Below are positions 7,072-15,006 of a stretch of DNA of 18,082 bases, piece by piece. Every line of letters begins with the position of its first letter. Positions within the stretch are counted from its first letter, which is position 1. The stretch covers positions 1-18,082 of the forward strand of contig JBOHUX010000032.1 in the NCBI GenBank assembly GCA_050734915.1. The letters are read 5' to 3'. Below the pieces are notes generated by a model. That model ran no database searches and was not told the origin of the DNA. It was given only the letters and a program-made list of their open reading frames with translations. Both the position numbers and the translations under genes were made by a program. The stretch is from JBOHUX01 sp050734915. Its GTDB lineage: Bacteria > Chloroflexota > Dormibacteria > Dormibacterales > Dormibacteraceae.

Positions 7072-8268
7072 GTGACCTCGCGAACCGCCTGGGCGCGCCT
7101 AGGCCTGCTCTGGCTGGGCGGGGCGGACCTGCGCGTCACCCTGCTTGCCGTCCCTCCACTGCTGCCCGCCATCCACCGCTCCCTGCACCTCGACGAGCGG
7201 ACGGTGGGGATCCTCTCCGGGCTCCCCCTGCTCCTGCTCGCCGCCGCCGCCGTTCCCGGATCGCTCCTCATCGCCCGGATCGGGGCCCGGCGCGCGATCG
7301 TGGCCGGCCTGACCGCCGTCGCCGTGGCGGGCGCGCTGCGGGGCGCGCGGCCGTCGGTGGCCCTCCTCCTCGGCGCCACCGTCGTCATGGGGGTGGGCAT
7401 CGCCCTCTGCCAGCCTTCCCTGCCCTCCCTGGTCCGGCAGTGGTTCCCGACCCGGAGCGCCCAGGCCACGGCCGCATTCTCGAACGGCTTGCTGGTGGGC
7501 GAGATCACCGGCGCCTCTCTCACCCTGCCGATCGTGGTCGGATTGGTCGGGGGCTGGCAGCGGGCCCTGGCCTTCTGGTCGCTGCCGGTGGCCGCCGGCG
7601 CGGTGGCGATCCTCGCCGTCACCCGCCATCAGGCGCGTGATCGCGACCTGCCCCGCGCCCGCTGGTGGCCGGACTGGACAGATGGGGTCACCTGGCGCCT
7701 GGGCCTCATCCTGGGCTGCGCCTCGGTCAGCTACTTCGCGACCAACGCCTTCCTGCCCGACTACCTGCGGGCGCACCGGCAGGTGGGCCTGGTCCCGCTC
7801 GCGCTGGCCAGCGTCAACGTCTGTCAGCTGCCCGCCTCCGCTCTGGTGGCGGCCCTCCCGGGGCGCCTCGTGAGCCGGCGCTGGCCGCTGGTCGGGGCCG
7901 GCCTGGCGATCCTGACCTCGGCGCTGGGGGTGATCTTCCTGGGCGGCGGCGGTCTGGTGGTGCTCTGGGTGGGGCTGGTCGGGCTCGCCTCGGCCCTGGT
8001 CTTCGTGCTCGCCCTCGCCCTGCCTCCGATCCTGGCCGGGCCGAACGACGTCCACCGGCTGAGCGCGGCCATGTTCACCATCTCCTACGCCTGCGCCTTT
8101 GCCGGCCCCCTCGCGGGCGGCGCGATCTGGGACGCGACGAGGATCCCCGCCACCGCATTCGTGCCCGTGCTGGGCGGGGGGGCGCTCGTCACCCTGGTCG
8201 CCGCGGGCCTGAGGCTGCCGCCCGCGGCCGGCGGGCGGGCGGCGGGCGGCACCCGCACCGGCTCCTAG
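7072..8268 (+). CDS. MFS transporter, CynX/NimT-like
   Basis: Encodes 398 residues with about twelve hydrophobic segments, the standard size of major facilitator transporters. The N-half carries 'PLLPAIHRSLHLDERTVGIL', 'LPLLLLAAAAVPGSLLIARIGARRAI' (the loop 2-3 signature after TM2) and 'LPSLVRQWFPTRSAQATA', which resemble the cyanate permease/nitroimidazole resistance (CynX/NimT) branch. Substrate cannot be read from sequence; organic anions or small nitrogen compounds are possible. Start is GTG at 7072, 6 nt after the acyl-CoA synthetase stop and directly after a 16-bp palindrome; the ribosome binding site is weak, so coupling to the upstream gene is likely. The 3' end converges on the xanthine dehydrogenase gene with 8 bp between stops. 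The C-terminal tail is Gly/Ala/Arg-rich and likely disordered. Confidence 0.88.
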   Translation: MTSRTAWARLGLLWLGGADLRVTLLAVPPLLPAIHRSLHLDERTVGILSGLPLLLLAAAAVPGSLLIARIGARRAIVAGLTAVAVAGALRGARPSVALLLGATVVMGVGIALCQPSLPSLVRQWFPTRSAQATAAFSNGLLVGEITGASLTLPIVVGLVGGWQRALAFWSLPVAAGAVAILAVTRHQARDRDLPRARWWPDWTDGVTWRLGLILGCASVSYFATNAFLPDYLRAHRQVGLVPLALASVNVCQLPASALVAALPGRLVSRRWPLVGAGLAILTSALGVIFLGGGGLVVLWVGLVGLASALVFVLALALPPILAGPNDVHRLSAAMFTISYACAFAGPLAGGAIWDATRIPATAFVPVLGGGALVTLVAAGLRLPPAAGGRAAGGTRTGS

Positions 8269-8281
8269 ACCTAGACCTAGA
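8264..8281. repeat. CCTAGA hexamer x3 forming triple in-frame stops on both strands
   Basis: Three tandem copies of CCTAGA. Because the unit is six bases and CTAG is self-complementary, the MFS frame reads TAG three times in a row with ACC between, and the opposite xanthine dehydrogenase frame also reads TAG (8279-8277) next to further units. Both genes end inside this array. Confidence 0.75.
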
Positions 8282-10571
8282 TGCGCTGTCCGGTCCGGGG
8301 CGGCTGCCCGGGGTCCACCCGCCACCGTGGCCGGGTCTGGCTCAACCCGGCCAGCTCGTCGGGCGTGATGGGGATGCGGGAGAGCTCGCGCCCGGTCGCG
8401 GCGCGCATGGCGGCGGCGACGGCCGCGGGGCTGGAGATGATCGGGGGTTCCCCGACCCCCTTGGCGCCGTAGGGCGCGTCGGGCTCCGGCTCCTCGATGA
8501 GCACGGTCGCCACCTCCGGCATGTCGAGGGTGGTCGGGATCAGGTAGTCGGTGAAGCTGGCGTTGCGGATCAGGCCCTCGCGCGTGATCAGCTCCTCCAT
8601 CGTCGCCAGGCCGACCCCTTGCGCGACGCCGCCCTCGACCTGGCCGTGGACCTGGAGCGGATTGATGGCACGGCCCACGTCCTGGGCGGTTGCCACCTGG
8701 ACGACGCGGGCGAGCCCGGCCTCGGCATCGACGTCCACCGTCGCCCGGTGGGCGACGAACATGAACGACACGTGGGCGGCGCCCTGGCCGTCCGCGTCGA
8801 GCGCCGACGTCGGCCGGTGGTGGTGCTCGAACTCGGCCTCCGCCGGCCGATCCAGGAGCAGCGCGATCGGCGCCAGCGGCATCCCCTCGATGTCGAGCAC
8901 ATAGCCCTCCGCCAGCGTGGCGGCCGGCGGACCGGCGCGGCGCAGCAGTTCCGCGGCGACCTCGCGGGCCGCTCCCTGCACGGCTCCACCGGTCATCCAG
9001 GTCTGGCGACTGGCGGAGCTGGAGCCTGCGTCGCCGGTGGCCGCCGTCTGCGCGGGCAGGATCTCGACCAGTTCCACCCCCAGCTCCGAGCGAACGATCT
9101 GCTGGCAGACGGTGACCAGGCCCTGGCCGACCTCCGCCGCCGCCGTCGTGACGCGGGCGACCACCTCGCGGTCGCCCGCCCGCTCCAGCCGCACCCCGGC
9201 GGTGGCGTAGTCGTCGGTGCCTTCCGAGTAGCCGAGGTTCTTGACTCCGAGCGCGAATCCGACACCGCGGCGCACGTCCTCCGGCCCGGCCACATTCCCG
9301 GCACCCCCCGGGAGGCAGAGCGGGTGCCGGGCCGGCGGGGGCGCCGGGATCTCGGCCGCCCGCCGGATCAGGCCGGCGACCGGGGCCGATCCGGTCACCG
9401 GCTGGCCGGTGATCATGCGGTCGCCTGTTTCGAGCGCGTTGATGAGCCGGAGCTGGACCGGGTCCATCTCGAGTGCCGCGGCCAGCCTGTCCATCTGCGA
9501 TTCGTGCCCGAAGCAGGTCTGCACCGCGCCGAACCCGCGCATGGCCCCGTTGGGCACGTGGTTGGTCCGGGCGGCGCCCGACCAGATGAGCCCGTTGGGG
9601 ACCCGGTAGGGGCCGGCGGCGAAGCAGGCGGCGTTGGCGACCACGGCCGGCGAGCTGGAGGTGTAGGCACCCCCGTCGAGGACGATCGTGGCCCGGACGA
9701 AGACCAGGCGGCCGTCGCCGCCGGCCCCCGTCGAGTACCACATCCGGGCCGGGTGCCGGTGGACGTGGCCGACGAACGACTCCTCCCGCCCGTACCACAT
9801 CTTGACCGGGCGGCCGCACCGCAGCGCCAGCAGGCAGGCGTGGATCTGGATCGAGAGATCCTCCCGGGCGCCGAAGGCGCCGCCCACCCCCGCCAGGTGG
9901 AGCCGGACGCCCGACCGGGGCAGCCCCAGGCATGCGGACACCTGTCCCAGATCGACGTGGAGGGCCTGGGTCGCGATCCACAGGTCCACGGCGCCGTCGC
10001 CGGGGATGGCCAGCCCCGACTCCGGGCCCAGCGGAGCCTGATCCTGCTGGCCGACCTCATAGTAGCCTTCCACCTCCACCGCCGCCCGCACGCCGGGGTC
10101 GCCGAAGCGGATGGTGAGATCCCGGAGCGTGTCGCCGCGGGCGAGCGCCTCGAAGGGATCGGTCACCGGCGGCAAGGGCTCGTAGTCGACCGCGATCGCG
10201 GCCAGGGCGGCGCGCGCCTGCTCGGGGTGGTCCGCGGCGACCAGCGCGACCGGCTCGCCGGCGTAGCGGGCCTCCTCCCCGCCCGCCACCAGCACCGGCT
10301 GATCGTCCGCGATGAGCCCGTAGCGCCTCGCCGCGGGGAGGTCGGCCGCGGTCAGCACCGCCCGCACGCCCGCCATCGTCTCGGCTCGCGTGGTATCGAT
10401 CGACCGCACCAGGGCCCGGGGATGGGGGCTCCGGAGCGTGCGGCCGTAGAGCATGCCGGGCGCCACCAGGTCGCTGCCGAAGGCGAAGGCGCCCCGCACC
10501 TTGTCGGGACCGTCGGGCCGGGGCGCGGAGTCGCCGACCCCGCCCGAGGTGCGCCGCCGGGCGTCAGGCAT
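8277..10571 (-). CDS. Xanthine dehydrogenase, molybdopterin-binding subunit
   Basis: Encodes 764 residues, the size of separate molybdenum subunits of the xanthine oxidase family, which hydroxylate hypoxanthine and xanthine to urate using Mo, with electrons passing to 2Fe-2S and FAD subunits. Seen: an N-terminal hammerhead-like domain ('DKVRGAFAFGSDLVAPGMLYGRTLRSPHPRA'), the cofactor motif 'GVGGAFGAREDLS' whose Glu237 matches bovine Glu802, 'MRGFGAVQ' whose Arg345 matches bovine Arg880, and the C-terminal 'GAKGVGEPP' whose Glu708 matches the catalytic base Glu1261. These substrate residues favour xanthine dehydrogenase over CO dehydrogenase or aldehyde oxidoreductase. The ATG at 10569-10571 is chosen because it overlaps the upstream stop (ATGCCTGA) and has GGAG 8 nt upstream; a GTG at 10601 would add ten residues. 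It is the last gene of the purine operon. No XdhC-like maturation gene follows. Confidence 0.9.
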   Translation of the reverse strand: MPDARRRTSGGVGDSAPRPDGPDKVRGAFAFGSDLVAPGMLYGRTLRSPHPRALVRSIDTTRAETMAGVRAVLTAADLPAARRYGLIADDQPVLVAGGEEARYAGEPVALVAADHPEQARAALAAIAVDYEPLPPVTDPFEALARGDTLRDLTIRFGDPGVRAAVEVEGYYEVGQQDQAPLGPESGLAIPGDGAVDLWIATQALHVDLGQVSACLGLPRSGVRLHLAGVGGAFGAREDLSIQIHACLLALRCGRPVKMWYGREESFVGHVHRHPARMWYSTGAGGDGRLVFVRATIVLDGGAYTSSSPAVVANAACFAAGPYRVPNGLIWSGAARTNHVPNGAMRGFGAVQTCFGHESQMDRLAAALEMDPVQLRLINALETGDRMITGQPVTGSAPVAGLIRRAAEIPAPPPARHPLCLPGGAGNVAGPEDVRRGVGFALGVKNLGYSEGTDDYATAGVRLERAGDREVVARVTTAAAEVGQGLVTVCQQIVRSELGVELVEILPAQTAATGDAGSSSASRQTWMTGGAVQGAAREVAAELLRRAGPPAATLAEGYVLDIEGMPLAPIALLLDRPAEAEFEHHHRPTSALDADGQGAAHVSFMFVAHRATVDVDAEAGLARVVQVATAQDVGRAINPLQVHGQVEGGVAQGVGLATMEELITREGLIRNASFTDYLIPTTLDMPEVATVLIEEPEPDAPYGAKGVGEPPIISSPAAVAAAMRAATGRELSRIPITPDELAGLSQTRPRWRVDPGQPPRTGQRI

Positions 10572-11934
10572 GGGCGAGGCTCCGCAGGCGTCCGCTGGCA
10601 CGGGCGAGGGTGGCTCCCAGCTCGGCCTCGTCGGCGGTCAGCAGCCGGCCCTCCTGGACCACGACCCGGCCGTTGACGACCACCGCCTCCGCCCGGGCCG
10701 GCGGCGCCAGTGCGATCGCCGCCAGGGGGTCCTCGATCCCGGCCAGGCCGAGGTCGTCGAGACGGAAGAGAGCCACGTCGGCGCACCTCCCCGCGGCCAG
10801 CGTGCCGCAGTCCTCGCGACCCAGGCAGCCCGCTCCGCCGCCGGTCGCCAGCCGCCACGCGGTCGCCGGGTCGAGCGCCCCGGCGGCGCGGTCCTGCCCC
10901 AGCATGGCCGCCCGCAGCCGGGCCAGAAGCATGGCCTGGTGGACCTCGCCGGTGAGATCGTAATCCTCGTTGCTGGCCGCCCCGTCCACGCCCAGTCCGA
11001 CGGTCACCCCGGCCGCCAGCAGCTCGCGGACAGGGGCGGCGCCGCTGCCCAGCCGCATGTTGCTGGAGGGGCAGTGGGCCACCCCGGTCCCGGATTCGGA
11101 GAGGCGCACCATGTCCGCCGCCTCGAGGTGCACGCAGTGGGCGAGCCAGACGTCGGGGCCCAGCCAGCCCAGCTCGTCGAGCAACTGGAGCGGTCGCATC
11201 CCGAAGCGATCCACGCAGAAGAGATCTTCGTCGACCGTCTCGGCGAGGTGCGTGTGAAGCCGCAGTCCCAGCCGCCGGGCCAGCGCCGCGGACTCCGTCA
11301 TCAGGCGCGGCGTGACCGAGAAGGGCGAGCATGGAGCCACCGCGAGGCGGCACATGGACCCCGACCCGGGATCGTGGTGGGCGGCGACCAGCCGCTCGGT
11401 GTCGGCCAGGATCTCGTCCTCGTCCTCGACCAGGCGGTCCGGCGGCAGCCCCCCCGCCGACTCTCCAAGGCTCATCGAGCCCCGGCAGGGGTGAAAGCGG
11501 ATGCCAAGGTCTCGCGCGGCGGCCACGAGGGCGTCGAAGACGCCGGGCGCTCCCTTCGGAAAGATGTAGTGGTGGTCGCTGGTCAGCGTGCAGCCGGCCA
11601 GCAGCAGCCGCCCGATGGCGGCCCGTGCCGCGGCGTGGACGATGCCGGCGTCGAGTCCGCACCAGATCGGGTAGAGCTCCTTCAGCCACTCGAAGAGGCC
11701 CCCCTCGGGCTGATGGCCGCGGGTCGCCCACTGGTAGAGATGGTCGTGCGCGTTGACGAGCCCGGGGACCGCCACGCAGCCGCGGAGGTCCAGGACCTGG
11801 TCGATCCTTCCGCCGGGGGCGGGTCCCGACCCCACCTCGGCGATCATCCCCTCCCGGGCCAGCAGCCAGCCCCCCGCGATGCTCTCGCCCGGGCGGGGGA
11901 CCAGGTGGCCGGCGCGCACGAGAAGGCTCGTCAA
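10564..11934 (-). CDS. Amidohydrolase, 8-oxoguanine deaminase-like
   Basis: Encodes 456 residues of the TrzN/AtzB-type metal-dependent amidohydrolase family. The metal site is visible: 'GLVNAHDHLYQ' (His63, His65), 'HTHLAET', 'AHCVHL' and 'VDGAASNE' (the final Asp). Segments 'HPCRGSMSLGESAGGLPP', 'VEDEDEILADTERL' and 'APCSPFSVTP' are typical of the 8-oxoguanine deaminase group, whose characterised members turn 8-oxoguanine into urate and ammonia; hydroxyatrazine-type hydrolases are close relatives. Sitting inside a xanthine dehydrogenase operon strongly supports a purine substrate. Start is TTG at 11932-11934 in a TTGA overlap with the 2Fe-2S subunit stop; a longer open frame to 12273 is antisense-like and rejected. 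The gene is co-translated with the molybdenum subunit (8-nt overlap). Confidence 0.85.
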   Translation of the reverse strand: MTSLLVRAGHLVPRPGESIAGGWLLAREGMIAEVGSGPAPGGRIDQVLDLRGCVAVPGLVNAHDHLYQWATRGHQPEGGLFEWLKELYPIWCGLDAGIVHAAARAAIGRLLLAGCTLTSDHHYIFPKGAPGVFDALVAAARDLGIRFHPCRGSMSLGESAGGLPPDRLVEDEDEILADTERLVAAHHDPGSGSMCRLAVAPCSPFSVTPRLMTESAALARRLGLRLHTHLAETVDEDLFCVDRFGMRPLQLLDELGWLGPDVWLAHCVHLEAADMVRLSESGTGVAHCPSSNMRLGSGAAPVRELLAAGVTVGLGVDGAASNEDYDLTGEVHQAMLLARLRAAMLGQDRAAGALDPATAWRLATGGGAGCLGREDCGTLAAGRCADVALFRLDDLGLAGIEDPLAAIALAPPARAEAVVVNGRVVVQEGRLLTADEAELGATLARASGRLRSLAHA

Positions 11935-12413
11935 GTCGTCCCGGTGAGCTGTTGGGAGGCGCGTCGCGCCGCCTCGAAGATGCGGAGGTAGCCGGTGCAC
12001 CGGCAGAGGTTCCCGGAGAGTGCCTCGCGCAGCTGCTGGTCGTCCGGGCGCGGATTCCGGCGCAGGAGGGCGGTCATGGCGACCACGAAACCGGGCGTGC
12101 AGAAGCCGCACTGGACCCCGCCCGTCGCCACCATGGCCTCCTGCACCGCCCGCCCGACGGGATCGGATCCGAGTCCCTCGACGGTCTCCAGCGAGGCCCC
12201 GTCCACGGCCGCAGCCAGGACCAGGCAGGAGCAGACCAGGCGGCCCTCCAGGACCACCGAGCAGGACCCGCACTCGCCCTGCTCGCAGGCGTTCTTGCTT
12301 CCGAACAGCCCCAGCCGCTCGCGCAGGAAGTAGAGCAGCGACTCGCCCGCCCAGGCTTCGGCCTCGAGCCGGCTCCCGTTCACCTCCAGACGTACGCGCC
12401 CCAGACCGTTCAC
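11931..12413 (-). CDS. Xanthine dehydrogenase, 2Fe-2S subunit
   Basis: Encodes 160 residues with two 2Fe-2S clusters. The N-terminal ferredoxin-like domain has 'CEQGECGSC' and a downstream 'LVCSC' cysteine; the C-terminal helical domain has 'CGFCTPGFV' and 'NLCRCTGY', both fully conserved. It passes electrons from the molybdenum centre to the FAD subunit. The GTG start at 12411-12413 forms a GTGA overlap with the FAD subunit stop and gives a protein of family-typical length; the open frame upstream to 12950 is antisense-like Arg/Gly-rich translation and is rejected. It is followed by the deaminase rather than by the molybdenum subunit, which is an unusual order. Confidence 0.92.
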   Translation of the reverse strand: MNGLGRVRLEVNGSRLEAEAWAGESLLYFLRERLGLFGSKNACEQGECGSCSVVLEGRLVCSCLVLAAAVDGASLETVEGLGSDPVGRAVQEAMVATGGVQCGFCTPGFVVAMTALLRRNPRPDDQQLREALSGNLCRCTGYLRIFEAARRASQQLTGTT

Positions 12414-13306
12414 GACGCAGTCCGGGCCGGGGCGGCCCCCACCCGGGCCAGCGCGCGCCCCGCCATCACGCCCACCACGTGACGGCGGTAGGCGGCCGTG
12501 CCGCGCACGTCGTCGATGGGCCGGGCCGCCATCCCCGCGAGCTCGGCGAATCGCGCCCGGGCGGCACCCGTAGCCCGCAGCGGACGCTCCCATCCGGACT
12601 CCTCGAAGAGTCCCTCGGCGAAGCGCTCCGCCTCTCCCGCGCGCACGATGACGGGGCCCACCGACCCGAGCGCGAGACCGACCCGGCGGCGGCGCCGGTC
12701 GGCCACCAGGCAGAGGCTGGCCACCGAGATCACCATCGCGTTCCGGGTGCCCGCCTTGAGGAAGGCCTGCGCCGGCCCGGCGTCCTCCCACTGGACGCCG
12801 GCGACCAGCTCGCCCGGTTCCAGAGAGGAGCTCTTGGGCCCGCGCATGAAGTCGCCGAAGGGGATCCGCCGCTCGCGGGCCCGGGAGCGCGCGAGCACCG
12901 TCGCGTCGAGAGCCGCGAGGACCGGCAAGGTGTCGCCGGCGGGCGAGCACGTGCCGAGGTTGCCGCCCAGGGTGCCGGCGTTCCGGATCTGGGGCGAGCC
13001 GACCGTGCGCGCGGCCTGGGCGAGGGCGGGCGTGGATTCCCGGAGCGCCTCCAGCATCCGCGTGTACGTCACCCCCGCCCCGCAGCGCACCGTACCGTCC
13101 ATCTGGAGCGTCCGAAGCTCCTCCAGGCGCGCGATGGACATGATCCTCGAGGGCCGCTCGCGGCCGAAGTTGATGGCCACCATGAGGTCGGTGCCGCCGG
13201 CGAGCGGGACGGTTCCCGGCTCGCGCGCCAGCTCGGCCAGGGCCTCCTCCAGGCTCGACGGTCTCGAGACGACCATCGGGCCCGGCGCTCCTGTGTCCAC
13301 CGGCAA
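12410..13306 (-). CDS. Xanthine dehydrogenase, FAD-binding subunit
   Basis: Encodes up to 298 residues, fitting the separate FAD subunits (about 270-300) that hand electrons to NAD or another acceptor. Seen: the N-terminal 'RPSSLEEALAELA' start of the fold, the pyrophosphate loop 'PLAGGTDLMVAIN', and the second FAD loop 'IRNAGTLGGNLGTCSPAGDTLPVL'-type motif, plus 'FLKAGTRNAMVISVAS', all typical. The longest frame starts at TTG 13306, two bases after the adenine deaminase stop; a GTG at 13300 and an ATG at 13275 are alternatives, the ATG having AGGAG 11 nt upstream and giving a protein that begins close to the family norm. It overlaps the 2Fe-2S subunit by 4 nt (GTGA). Confidence 0.9.
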   Translation of the reverse strand: MPVDTGAPGPMVVSRPSSLEEALAELAREPGTVPLAGGTDLMVAINFGRERPSRIMSIARLEELRTLQMDGTVRCGAGVTYTRMLEALRESTPALAQAARTVGSPQIRNAGTLGGNLGTCSPAGDTLPVLAALDATVLARSRARERRIPFGDFMRGPKSSSLEPGELVAGVQWEDAGPAQAFLKAGTRNAMVISVASLCLVADRRRRRVGLALGSVGPVIVRAGEAERFAEGLFEESGWERPLRATGAARARFAELAGMAARPIDDVRGTAAYRRHVVGVMAGRALARVGAAPARTAS

Positions 13307-13308
13307 CG

Positions 13309-14925
13309 TCAGTCCTGGAGCGCGACCGGGCGGCCGCCTATTACGTCGATCAGCCCGAGGTCGGTGATCTTGAGATCGGGGATCACCGAGAGCGCGAGAA
13401 AGCTCATGGTCATGAAGGGCGAGGGAATGCTAACCCCGAGCCCGGCCATGATTCTCTCCAGGTCGAGGAGGCACCCGTGAACCTCGGCCAGGGGTCGATC
13501 GCTCATGAGGCCGGCGACCGGCAGCGGCAGCTCGCCGATGACGCTCCCCCCCGCCGCGACGACGAGGCCCCCGCCCAGCTCGGCCAGCCTCCGCACGCAG
13601 GCGGCCATGTCCTCGTCGGCGACGCCGATGACGACGATGTTGTGGGCGTCGTGGGCGACGGTGGAGCCGAAGGCCCCCTCCCGGAGCCCGCTGCGGACGA
13701 CGAAGCCGAGCCCGATCCGGCCGGAGGCGTGGTGCCGCTCCACGACCGCGATCTTGGCCAGATCGCGGGTGGGGTCGGCGCGCAGCTCGCCGCCCGCCAC
13801 CGCCGGCTCCACCAGCACCTCGTCGGTGAGGAGCTGCCCGGGCACCAGTCCGATCGCCCTCAGCTTCCCGTCCCCACGCGCGGGGATCCGGAAGGAGCCC
13901 GGTCCGACGGGGGCCACGTGAACGGTCGCGCGGACCCAGTCCGGCACTCCCAGCCGGGGTACGGCGGGCTCCTCGCCGCGCTTGAGGACGAGGCGCGGGC
14001 GGAAGCTGCGGAGGTCGTCCAGGACCAGTAGGTCGGCCTGGTAGCCGGGGGCGATCGCGCCCAGGTGGCGCAGCCGGTGATAGACGGCCGGGTTGAGGGT
14101 GGCCATCACGATCGCGTCCTCGGGGCGGAGCCCGTTCTCGACCGCGAGCCGGACCATCTGGTTGACGTGGCCCTCCCGCACGATGAAGGTCGGCTCGCGG
14201 TCGTCGGTGCAGAGCATGCAGTGCTCGGTGCCGTACCGCCTCACGAGCGGCAGCAGATCGACGAGGTTGCGCGCGATGGACGCCTCGCGGAGCATCACCC
14301 ACATGCCCAGGCGGCGCTTCTCGAGCGCCTCTTCGAAGGTGGTCGCCTCGTGGTCGGACCGGATCCCGGCGGCAAGGTAGGCGTTGAGAGCGAGGCCGCG
14401 GACGCCGGGGGCGTGGCCGTCCACGTGGTCGGTGAGCCCGGTCTCGAGCTTGGCCATCTCGGCGGGATCGCCGGCGATGACGGCGGGGAAGTTCATCATC
14501 TCCGCGATCCCGATCGTCCGCTCGCGCCGGAGCAGGCCCTCGATGTCGCCGACCGTCAGGGCCCGGTGTGGTGATTCCAGGGATGAGGCGGGCACGCACG
14601 AGGACGCCATCACGTAGACCTCGAGGGGCAGGCCGGCGGTCGCGTCGAGCATCCAGTGCACGCCGTCGGAACCGAGGACGTTGGCGAGCTCGTGGGGATC
14701 CGCCACCACCGTCGTCGTCCCCTCGGGGAGCACCGCCCGGGCGAACTCGTCGAACATCAGCTTGGACGACTCCACGTGCATGTGGGCGTCGATGAACCCC
14801 GGCACCAGGTGGGCGCCCTCGACATCGATCCGGCGCCGGCCCTCGTAGGCCCCCAGCCCGACCACGTGGCCGTCCTGGACGGCGACGTCCACCTCGAGCC
14901 ACTCGCGCGTGAAGACGGAGAGCAC
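13309..14925 (-). CDS. ade: Adenine deaminase (Ade family), N-terminus probably extends upstream
   Basis: Encodes 538 residues from the first canonical start, GTG 14925; it converts adenine to hypoxanthine, the substrate of the dehydrogenase encoded next. Family motifs are intact: 'GFIDAHMHVESS' (metal His48 and His50 in this numbering), 'LPEGTTTVVADPHELANVLG', 'HCMLCTDDREP' and 'STVAHDAHNIVVIG'. However, the same frame upstream of the GTG encodes 'WLAVARGDEPADLVIRGGR', which matches the conserved N-terminal strand of adenine deaminases, so the true protein should begin about 18-24 codons earlier. In that stretch there is no ATG, GTG or TTG; only ATC (14994) and CTG (14979) are possible starts. 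With the extension the length is about 561, closer to the usual 560-590. It is the first gene of the purine operon; the FAD subunit begins 2 bp after its stop. Confidence 0.92.
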   Translation of the reverse strand: MLSVFTREWLEVDVAVQDGHVVGLGAYEGRRRIDVEGAHLVPGFIDAHMHVESSKLMFDEFARAVLPEGTTTVVADPHELANVLGSDGVHWMLDATAGLPLEVYVMASSCVPASSLESPHRALTVGDIEGLLRRERTIGIAEMMNFPAVIAGDPAEMAKLETGLTDHVDGHAPGVRGLALNAYLAAGIRSDHEATTFEEALEKRRLGMWVMLREASIARNLVDLLPLVRRYGTEHCMLCTDDREPTFIVREGHVNQMVRLAVENGLRPEDAIVMATLNPAVYHRLRHLGAIAPGYQADLLVLDDLRSFRPRLVLKRGEEPAVPRLGVPDWVRATVHVAPVGPGSFRIPARGDGKLRAIGLVPGQLLTDEVLVEPAVAGGELRADPTRDLAKIAVVERHHASGRIGLGFVVRSGLREGAFGSTVAHDAHNIVVIGVADEDMAACVRRLAELGGGLVVAAGGSVIGELPLPVAGLMSDRPLAEVHGCLLDLERIMAGLGVSIPSPFMTMSFLALSVIPDLKITDLGLIDVIGGRPVALQD

Positions 14926-15000
14926 GCGCCCGCCCCTGATGACCAGGTCGGCAGGCTCGTCGCCGCGAGCGACCGCCAGCCACTGTGCCTTGATCGCGCA

Positions 15001-15006
15001 AGGATA
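15001..15006 (-). promoter_or_regulatory. Possible -10 element for the adenine deaminase operon
   Basis: TATCCT on the minus strand lies exactly 6 nt before the in-frame ATC at 14994. A transcript starting 7 nt after such a hexamer would begin at that ATC, the arrangement expected of a leaderless gene. No good -35 box (CTGCCC at the expected place) and no ribosome binding site is seen. Confidence 0.3.

Noticed and set aside
7099..9981. 960-codon minus-strand open frame
   Set aside because: Runs out of frame through the dehydrogenase gene and antisense through the transporter gene; no recognisable motif.
8277..10571. Molybdenum subunit as CO dehydrogenase large chain (CoxL) or aldehyde oxidoreductase
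   Set aside because: The CoxL active-site loop AYxCSFR is not present, while residues matching xanthine oxidase Glu802, Arg880 and Glu1261 are, and the neighbours are purine deaminases.
7665..10676. 1003-codon open frame on the plus strand through the transporter and dehydrogenase genes
   Set aside because: Crosses two unrelated genes, overlaps both in other frames, and its product is low-complexity Arg/Gly/Ala/Pro sequence.
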